NCBI RefSeq assembly: GCF_001279585.1
Contig: NZ_LGEC01000065.1
Coordinates: 124,001-188,000 of the forward strand
Reading direction: 5' to 3'
Length of the DNA: 64,000 nucleotides
Origin: Nocardiopsis sp. NRRL B-16309
Lineage (GTDB): Bacteria; Actinomycetota; Actinomycetes; Streptosporangiales; Streptosporangiaceae
In this document: one piece after another, positions 58,393 to 64,000 of the stretch
Position numbering within the stretch: position 1 is the stretch's first letter
Layout of the letters: the number at the start of each line of letters is the position of its first letter
Notes under the pieces: generated by a model
Database searches by the model: none
What the model was told of the DNA's origin: nothing
Seen by the model: the letters and a program-made list of their open reading frames with translations, nothing else
Program-made: the position numbers and the translations under genes

Positions 58393-60804
58393 CTATCCTC
58401 CTGTGAGCCACGCGCTCTTGTCGGCGCGGCGTAGCCGTGCGGTGCGCAGGACCGCGCCGAGGTATCCGGCGCCGATCAGGACGGCCGGGTAGGCCGCGTA
58501 CACGAGCACCGGATTGGTGATGAACTCCAGGTCCACGATCCCCAGCCCGGACAGGTCGAGGAGCATGCTGACGAGGGACTCCCCCGCCGTCGCCGCGAAC
58601 ACCAGTCCGAGCACGGTGCCCAGGGCAGCCGCCAGGAGAGTCTTCACGCGTACCTGCGCGATGATCTCCCTGGTGGAGAAGCCGATGGCGGACAGCAGAC
58701 CCATCCTGGTCCGCTCCCTGGTCAGGCGCAGTTCGAGGAACATGACCGTGATGACCGACGCGACGCCGAGCCCGAACACACCGGCCAGGACCGCGGTGCT
58801 CTGGAAGGACCCGGTCAGGTTCGACAGCGTCTGCCGGGTGTATTCGGGCATCGGGAGCACGGAGGCGTCCGCGAAGCGCTCGTCGTACTCGGCCGCGACG
58901 GCGTCGGCGTCCACTCCGTCGACCGCGTCCGCGTAGACCACGTGGCCGACCGCGCCGGTCGGCGCATCGCCGTGCAGCTTGGCGCCGTACCCGCCTCCGG
59001 TGATGCTCTGGTAGACGCCGCTGACCGCGACCGTGGTGGGTTCCCCGTCCCGGTGGATGGTCAGGTCGTCCCCGACCGCGACGCCGTACTCGTCCGCGGC
59101 CAGAACGGAGAGGGCGATCTGTCCGGGGCCCGGGCGCTCGCCGCGGAAGAACTCGATCGTGTCGCCGGAGTAGTCGCCCACCTCGACCCGCAGGAGGTCC
59201 CGTACCTCCTCCCCGTCGACCGTGACGTCGACCTCGTAGGTCACGTCGGCGAAGGTGCGCACATCCGTCAGCCGGTCGTCGCCCTCCATCTCCGCGAGCA
59301 CGTCGTCGCGCGCGCTGTCGAGATCGTCGATGAACCGCAGGTCGGCGCGCACGTCGACCTCCGGAACCCCCATGTACGTGACGAAGCGCGGGCTCTCGAA
59401 CGTGTTGAGCATGTTCATGGGGAGCACCATCATGACGGCCGCGAGGAGGAAGACGAGCGGGATGAGCACCCACTGTCCGGCCTCGGCGCGCAGGTCCGTC
59501 AGGAGCAGGCGTCCGCCGAGGTTCCCGCCCCGGTACGCCGTCAGGCTGCTCCGCCGAACCCGCCTCGCCTGCCGCCTGGTGCGCCGGGCGGTCTGCCGCT
59601 CGTCGTGGACGCTGCCGTGCACCAGGGCGCTGACGACCTGGATCCGTCGGACCCCGCTGAGGACTCCACGGCAGATGCCGATGACGATGACGTAGACGAG
59701 CACGAGGGCGAGCACGGGCGCCAGGACCGTGGCCGCGCCGACCGGTGCCTCGATGTAGTTCACCTGGATGCCGCGCGTCAGCAGGCCGGTGGCGGCGACG
59801 GCCAGGGCTCCGCCGACGACGCACGCGAGAAGGGTCATCACGCGGTACTTCGGCAGGTACAGGCCGGTGATCGTCCTGTGCGGGAGGCCGATGGCCTTCA
59901 TCGCACCGATCTCGCGGACCTCGTCCTCCAGCGTCCCGCGGATCACGAAGCGCAGGTTGAGCAGCGCGATGGCGATGAGGACCAGGCTCGCGAACACCAG
60001 GGCGATCGCCACGAGGCCGTCGCTGAGCACGTAGATCATGAGCATCAGCCGGTAGGTGACCGCCTGACCGTCCCGCGACAGCGCGTCGTCGGACTCGTAC
60101 GCCCGCTGGACGTCCGCGGCGGCGTCCACGTCCGTCAGACGGTACTCGACGATGATCTCGGGGACGCCGCCGCCGGCCTCCTCCAGGTCACGCCGGTCCT
60201 CCTCGGCGACCAGGAACCGTGTGGAGGAGGACAGCGAGGACGCCATCTGGGCGTCGCGCACGAACCCCTGGACCTCCAGGTCGCGGGGCCCGGACTCGGT
60301 CGCCACGGTGAGTTCGTCGCCGACCTGGAGTCCGTACTCCTGCTGGTAGGCCACGGGAACGTAGACCTCGCCGGGGGCGGGTCGCGGTATCGCCCCGGCC
60401 TCGTCCAGCAGGAAGTCGAACTCCGTGTTCTGCGACACGAAGAGGTTGTCGATCAGGCTGTCGGAGAGGTCGCCCGACTCGCCCGTCGCCGGGCGGTGCC
60501 AGGCGATGGCGGCGCTGTCGAAGCCGACCATCTCCTCGATGAGCCACTCCTCGACCTCCGGGTGCTCCTCGGCGAACCGGTCCAGCTCGGCCGGGTCGTA
60601 GTCGCCCATGTGCATCTGGATGAAGTGCGGTGCCCGCGCCTCGGCGAAGAGCCGCTCGACCGATCCGAACAGGCGCTCCATCACCATGGCTCCGGTGGCC
60701 ATCATGAACGCGCTCAGGACGAGGATCACGACGAGCGCGGCGTTGACGCCCTTGTTCCGCCTCAGGTCGTTGGCGGCGTAGCGGAGCTTCAGTGAGTTCC
60801 TCAC
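58393..60804 (-). CDS. FtsX-like ABC permease, duplicated form
   Basis: An 803-residue permease with two FtsX-type modules. Each has an N-terminal membrane helix, a large extracytoplasmic domain and a three-helix block; the blocks are near residues 260-370 and 675-790, each starting with LxxRFVIRG- or LELRLTRERTRMG-like text. The region around residues 405-430 is a basic cytoplasmic loop. The family includes bacitracin-type and lipoprotein/peptide exporters. The GTG start has a GGGGTGGGG tract upstream. A TetR gene lies 98 bases upstream on the same strand and probably controls the pair. Confidence 0.92.
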   Translation of the reverse strand: MRNSLKLRYAANDLRRNKGVNAALVVILVLSAFMMATGAMVMERLFGSVERLFAEARAPHFIQMHMGDYDPAELDRFAEEHPEVEEWLIEEMVGFDSAAIAWHRPATGESGDLSDSLIDNLFVSQNTEFDFLLDEAGAIPRPAPGEVYVPVAYQQEYGLQVGDELTVATESGPRDLEVQGFVRDAQMASSLSSSTRFLVAEEDRRDLEEAGGGVPEIIVEYRLTDVDAAADVQRAYESDDALSRDGQAVTYRLMLMIYVLSDGLVAIALVFASLVLIAIALLNLRFVIRGTLEDEVREIGAMKAIGLPHRTITGLYLPKYRVMTLLACVVGGALAVAATGLLTRGIQVNYIEAPVGAATVLAPVLALVLVYVIVIGICRGVLSGVRRIQVVSALVHGSVHDERQTARRTRRQARRVRRSSLTAYRGGNLGGRLLLTDLRAEAGQWVLIPLVFLLAAVMMVLPMNMLNTFESPRFVTYMGVPEVDVRADLRFIDDLDSARDDVLAEMEGDDRLTDVRTFADVTYEVDVTVDGEEVRDLLRVEVGDYSGDTIEFFRGERPGPGQIALSVLAADEYGVAVGDDLTIHRDGEPTTVAVSGVYQSITGGGYGAKLHGDAPTGAVGHVVYADAVDGVDADAVAAEYDERFADASVLPMPEYTRQTLSNLTGSFQSTAVLAGVFGLGVASVITVMFLELRLTRERTRMGLLSAIGFSTREIIAQVRVKTLLAAALGTVLGLVFAATAGESLVSMLLDLSGLGIVDLEFITNPVLVYAAYPAVLIGAGYLGAVLRTARLRRADKSAWLTGG

Positions 60805-60901
60805 GACCCCACCCCGCCCCTATCCCGCACGTGCCGTTCCTGGAGGGTTTCCATGGTTCCTGTGCCCTTCACTCGGGGGATGACGGGCGGCGTGGCCGGC
60901 G

Positions 60902-61564
60902 TCATCGCGGTCGCTCGCCGGGATCGGGAGCGTGCCGCCAGCCGTCGACGAACGCGCGCAGCCCGCGCTCGTACGCCCGGTCGGGGTCGTGTTCCCAGCC
61001 GTCGGCGAGCACGGCCGCCAGGTGCGGATGGGTCGTAGGGTTCAGCCCCGGGTCGCTGGGCTGGTCCGTCTCTCCGCCGACGGGCTCACCCGCCTCGGCC
61101 AGGACGTGCCCGGTGGTGTAGGTCACCAGGATGTTCAGCAGCTCGGCGGTGTCGGCGTCCGGGGGCATCCCGGCAGCGGCCAGGCGGCCGAGCATCCGTT
61201 CCAGGAGGGCGAAGAGCTCGGGCCCGGCCACGGGGCGGGTGCCCAGGATGACGACGGCGCGCGGATGGGCGCGGAGCGCGTCGCGGAGGGAGCGCATGAC
61301 CCCGACGAGCTCCTCCCGCCAGGTGCCCGCGACGTCGATGCCGTCGACGTCGACGGACCGCCAGACCACCTCGGTGATGCCGTCGAACAGGGCGGACTTG
61401 TTCGGCACGTGGCGGTACACCGCCATCGGGTCCACCCCGAGTTCGGCGCCCAGCCGCCGCATGGTGAGTTTCTCCGGGCCCTCGCGGTCCACGATCGCGA
61501 GCGCGGCACGCAGAACGGAGTCGCGGGACAGCGGCGGTCGGGCGGGCGGTGGCGCGTCGCTCAT
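60902..61564 (-). CDS. TetR-family regulator (TetR_C_1-like)
   Basis: A 220-residue TetR protein: HTH text KLTMRRLGAELGVDPMAVYRH near residues 33-53, then a C-terminal domain like that of tetracycline-type repressors (HPRAVVILGTRPVAGPELF). It is 98 bases upstream of the FtsX permease on the same strand and divergent from an MFS transporter, so it may regulate either or both. GTCTACT repeats lie 57 bases upstream of its start. Confidence 0.92.
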   Translation of the reverse strand: MSDAPPPARPPLSRDSVLRAALAIVDREGPEKLTMRRLGAELGVDPMAVYRHVPNKSALFDGITEVVWRSVDVDGIDVAGTWREELVGVMRSLRDALRAHPRAVVILGTRPVAGPELFALLERMLGRLAAAGMPPDADTAELLNILVTYTTGHVLAEAGEPVGGETDQPSDPGLNPTTHPHLAAVLADGWEHDPDRAYERGLRAFVDGWRHAPDPGERPR

Positions 61565-61620
61565 GGATGCCTCCTGTCACGGTGCCGTGGCGGAACGGTG
61601 AACCGTTGCCGCGGCCCGAT

Positions 61621-61657
61621 GTCTACTTTGTAGTCTACTTAGTAGAAAAAGTCTACT
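61621..61657. promoter_or_regulatory. GTCTACT repeats with a TCTACT-T-AGTAGA palindrome
   Basis: GTCTACT occurs at 61621, 61633-61639 (as AGTCTACT) and 61651, and the middle copy is part of a perfect 6-1-6 palindrome at 61634-61646. It lies between the divergent tetR and MFS starts and is a strong TetR operator candidate. Confidence 0.7.
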
Positions 61658-61825
61658 ATTGCTGGTCAGAGCGTTATCCACGAGATCGGCGGCGGCACCG
61701 CCAGGGAAAATACGTGGCTCGCGGAAAGAACGCCGTGCTAGCGTTTCACGTCACTCGCGGAGATTCTCACGTCACCCGTCGAAACCGGTCTCCGTGGGCG
61801 ACCACGCGAAACGGAAAGTCCCGCC

Positions 61826-63091
61826 ATGGACGCAGATACGGCATCGGACGCCATTCCCCTGCGCACCCGATACGTCCTCTTCTCGCTGTTCTCGGTGTCG
61901 GCCGACTTCGTCTACGGGGCGGTCTTCGTCACCGTTCTCCTCGGCAGGGGCGTGGAGCCGTGGGCGCTGGGGTCGATGCTGGCCGCCAACATCGCGCTGG
62001 GCATGGTGCTGGAGGCGCCGAGCGGGGCGCTGGGCGACCGGTACGGGCACCGCCGGCTGCTGTGCGCGGGCCTGGCGGCGTGGGGTGTCGGATTCGCCGT
62101 GTTCGGGGGCGCCGAGGGGCTTCCGGCGACCGTGCTCGGCCTGGCCCTGGGCGTGTGCGGGCACAGTCTGCAGTCGGGCACGCTCACCGCGATCGTGGTC
62201 AACCGGATCGGCGACCACGCCCGGGTCCGCCGGGTGCGGCGCGCGGTGCGGTGGGGGCAGGTCGCCTCCCGCGGCGGCTCGGTGCTGGGCGCCGGGGCCG
62301 TGCTGGTCGGCGGCACGTGGGCGCGGGCCGACACGCTGGTGCTGGCCGCCGGGGCGGCCCTGGTGGTGCTCGCGGCGCTGACGCCGTTGTGCCTTCCCGC
62401 GGACCGGCGGCGGCCGGGACGCCCGGTCCTGGCGATCCTGCGCGAGTCGGCCGCGACCATCACGGGTCGGCGGTTCCGGCCGCTGGTGTTCCTGGCGGTG
62501 TCGACGGGCGCGGTGATGGCGACGCTCATCATGGCGTGGCAGCCGCTGCTACTGGCGGCCCACGGCGAGGACGTGCGCCGCAACGGGCTGGTGCTGCTGG
62601 TCATGACGCTCGGGCTGATGGCGGGAGCGGCGTGTTCGCGCTTCACCGACCGGTTGCGGCCCCAGGTGTGGGGCCCGGTGTTCGCCCTGGCCACCGGGGT
62701 GCCCCTGGTCCTGCTCGCCTTCGGGTGGCTTCCGCTGGTGCCCGGCCTGGTCGTCGCCGAGTTCTTCCTCGGCGTGACGGGGGTCGTCTCCGCCGCCTGG
62801 CAGCAGCTCATGTACGCGGACGCCAACCGCAACACGATGTTCTCCGCCATGGCGGTCGTCAGCGGTGTCACGTACGCGGCGACCCAGTGGTGCTTCGGCT
62901 GGTTGTGGGAACTGGGCGGACTCCCGGTGGCGATCTCCGTCCTGGTGGCCGTGAGCGCGGTCGCCGCACTGCTGACGCCGCTCTCGGCCCGTTTCCTCCC
63001 CGCGTCGGTCCAGGTGGAGGCGAGGCCGGGGGCACCGCGGTCGGAGGGACCTCAGGCGGTGGAACCGAGGCCGGACGACCGGCCCGGCTGA
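61826..63091 (+). CDS. MFS transporter, 12-helix type
   Basis: A 421-residue major facilitator protein with about twelve hydrophobic helices. Motif A-like GALGDRYGHRRLLCAG follows helix 2 and a second motif-like CSRFTDRLRPQVWG sits after helix 8. It lacks the fourteen-helix DHA2 pattern seen in the other MFS genes of this window. Substrate unknown. GGAAAG lies eight bases before the ATG. The shared 261-base divergent region holds GTCTACT operator repeats, so TetR-controlled efflux is likely. Confidence 0.88.
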   Translation: MDADTASDAIPLRTRYVLFSLFSVSADFVYGAVFVTVLLGRGVEPWALGSMLAANIALGMVLEAPSGALGDRYGHRRLLCAGLAAWGVGFAVFGGAEGLPATVLGLALGVCGHSLQSGTLTAIVVNRIGDHARVRRVRRAVRWGQVASRGGSVLGAGAVLVGGTWARADTLVLAAGAALVVLAALTPLCLPADRRRPGRPVLAILRESAATITGRRFRPLVFLAVSTGAVMATLIMAWQPLLLAAHGEDVRRNGLVLLVMTLGLMAGAACSRFTDRLRPQVWGPVFALATGVPLVLLAFGWLPLVPGLVVAEFFLGVTGVVSAAWQQLMYADANRNTMFSAMAVVSGVTYAATQWCFGWLWELGGLPVAISVLVAVSAVAALLTPLSARFLPASVQVEARPGAPRSEGPQAVEPRPDDRPG

Positions 63092-63167
63092 GGGATCCGG
63101 CCCCGTGCCGGGGCCGGGAGGAGGGTCCCTGTTAGCCTTCCGGCACCGACGTGGGAGGCGGGACGGG

Positions 63168-64000
63168 ATGGCTCTGGAGGATCTGCTCGGGGAACGGCCG
63201 CTGGTCCAGGCACCGATGGCCGGCGGGGCGTCCACACCCGCGCTGGTGGCCGCGGTCGCGGCGGCCGGGGGCACCGGCTTCCTGGCCGCGGGCTACCGGA
63301 CGGCCGAGGCGGTCGCCGACCAGGTCCGCGCGGTGCGCGAGGGCGGTACGTCCGCGTTCGGGGTCAACGTGTTCGTGCCCTCCCCCGCCGTCGCCGCTCC
63401 AGGGGAACTGCGCGACCTGCGGGCCGGGCTCGCCCCCGAGTCGCGCCGGTACGGCGCCGAGCCCGGCGAACCGCTGCACGACGACGACGAGTGGCGCGCC
63501 AAGATCGACCTCTTGTGCGAGCTGGCCGTCCCCCTGGTCACCTTCACGTTCGGCTGTCCGGACTCCGCGGTCCTCGACCGGCTGCGGCGCGCGGGCTCGG
63601 CCACGATGGCCACCGTGACCACGGTCGAGGAAGCGCGCACCGCGGTGGAGCGGGGCGCGGACGGGGTCTGTGTCCAGGGCCTGGAGGCCGGCGGGCACCG
63701 GGCCTCCTACGATCCGCGCACCGGCGGGGACCGGCCGCTGTCCGACCTGCTGCCGGACGTGGTCGCGGCGGTCGACGTCCCGGTCGTGGCCGCCGGAGGG
63801 CTGATGACCGGGGACGACGTCGCGGACGCCCTGGCGGCCGGGGCCCGCGCCGCCCAGCTGGGCACGGCGTTCCTGCGCTGCCCCGAGAGCGGCGCCCAGC
63901 CCGCGCACAAGGCGGCCCTGGCCGATCCCGGCTTCACCGAGACCGCCGTGACCTGGTCCTTCACCGGCCGCCCGGCACGAGGGCTGGTCAACCGGTTCAT
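63168..64000 (+). CDS. Nitronate monooxygenase (3' end outside window)
   Basis: An FMN-dependent TIM-barrel enzyme of the nitronate monooxygenase / 2-nitropropane dioxygenase family, present for 277 codons and running off the window. The start ATG at 63168 follows GGGAGG. Family features are LVQAPMAGGAST at the N-terminus, FGVNVFVPSP near residue 62, GLEAGGHRAS near residue 175 (the histidine and glycines of the active site) and the FMN-phosphate motifs VVAAGGLMTGDDVADALAAG, split here from AAQLGTAFLRC. It would oxidise alkyl nitronates. Because it has no stop in the window it is easily missed. Confidence 0.9.
   Translation, partial: MALEDLLGERPLVQAPMAGGASTPALVAAVAAAGGTGFLAAGYRTAEAVADQVRAVREGGTSAFGVNVFVPSPAVAAPGELRDLRAGLAPESRRYGAEPGEPLHDDDEWRAKIDLLCELAVPLVTFTFGCPDSAVLDRLRRAGSATMATVTTVEEARTAVERGADGVCVQGLEAGGHRASYDPRTGGDRPLSDLLPDVVAAVDVPVVAAGGLMTGDDVADALAAGARAAQLGTAFLRCPESGAQPAHKAALADPGFTETAVTWSFTGRPARGLVNRF

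Noticed and set aside
63151..63618. A 155-residue plus-strand protein starting at the GTG at 63151
   Set aside because: It is out of frame with the nitronate monooxygenase beginning at 63168, whose motifs and open frame to the window end are clear.

Overview
This window looks like chromosomal DNA of a high-GC actinomycete, most likely a Nocardiopsis-like or other Streptosporangiales/Streptomyces-type genus. That is an inference from base composition, strong purine-rich ribosome binding sites, frequent GTG starts, DUF397/XRE pairs, a stand-alone groEL with two CIRCE elements, and the R2lox, OtsA, OtsB and DUF3263 families. No rRNA, tRNA, CRISPR array, integrase or transposase was recognised.

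Layout. 1-7.4 kb: the 3' part of an XPB-type helicase, an R2-like ligand-binding oxidase behind a perfect palindrome, a LURP-one-like protein, a zeta-type kinase, a NUDIX hydrolase, a Uma2-family nuclease and a CPBP membrane protease. 7.5-11.2 kb: a two-gene ABC exporter whose halves carry complementary defects in their ATPase domains. 11.3-15.3 kb: groEL (CIRCE-controlled), then a sulfur-carrier/threonine-synthase-like operon led by a SAM-I riboswitch. 15.6-23.5 kb: otsA and otsB with two regulator/transporter or hydrolase genes, GrpB, a catalytically dead subtilisin-like membrane protein and a DUF3263 protein between them. 23.5-28.5 kb: a serine hydrolase, an ArgJ-like acetyltransferase and a divergent MFS/TetR pair.

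28.9-36.7 kb is a self-contained PTS locus: enzyme I, HPr, mannitol-type IIA, IIB and IIC, a zinc-dependent polyol dehydrogenase, a PfkB-family sugar-phosphate kinase and a DeoR repressor. 37-43 kb holds an SDR oxidoreductase and an efflux pump / rifampin-phosphotransferase-like / TetR operon behind a perfect 8-5-8 operator.

43.2-49.3 kb is a lower-GC restriction island. One C5-cytosine methyltransferase and a Vsr mismatch endonuclease sit with two unrelated restriction endonucleases, one NaeI-like and one NgoMIV-like. Both prototype enzymes recognise GCCGGC. A modification-dependent AspBHI-like nuclease and one unidentified protein lie between them. 49.5-52.6 kb: a NUDIX hydrolase and a WhiJ-type trio (XRE, DUF397, HATPase) with paired GAAATTTC sites. 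52.7-61.6 kb: a small secreted protein, an L,D-transpeptidase lipoprotein, a two-component system, an ABC/FtsX exporter and its probable TetR regulator. 61.8-64 kb: an MFS transporter and the 5' part of a nitronate monooxygenase cut by the window end.

Many intergenic gaps carry GC-rich tandem repeats that read through several frames at once. These produce long spurious open frames, which I left out.
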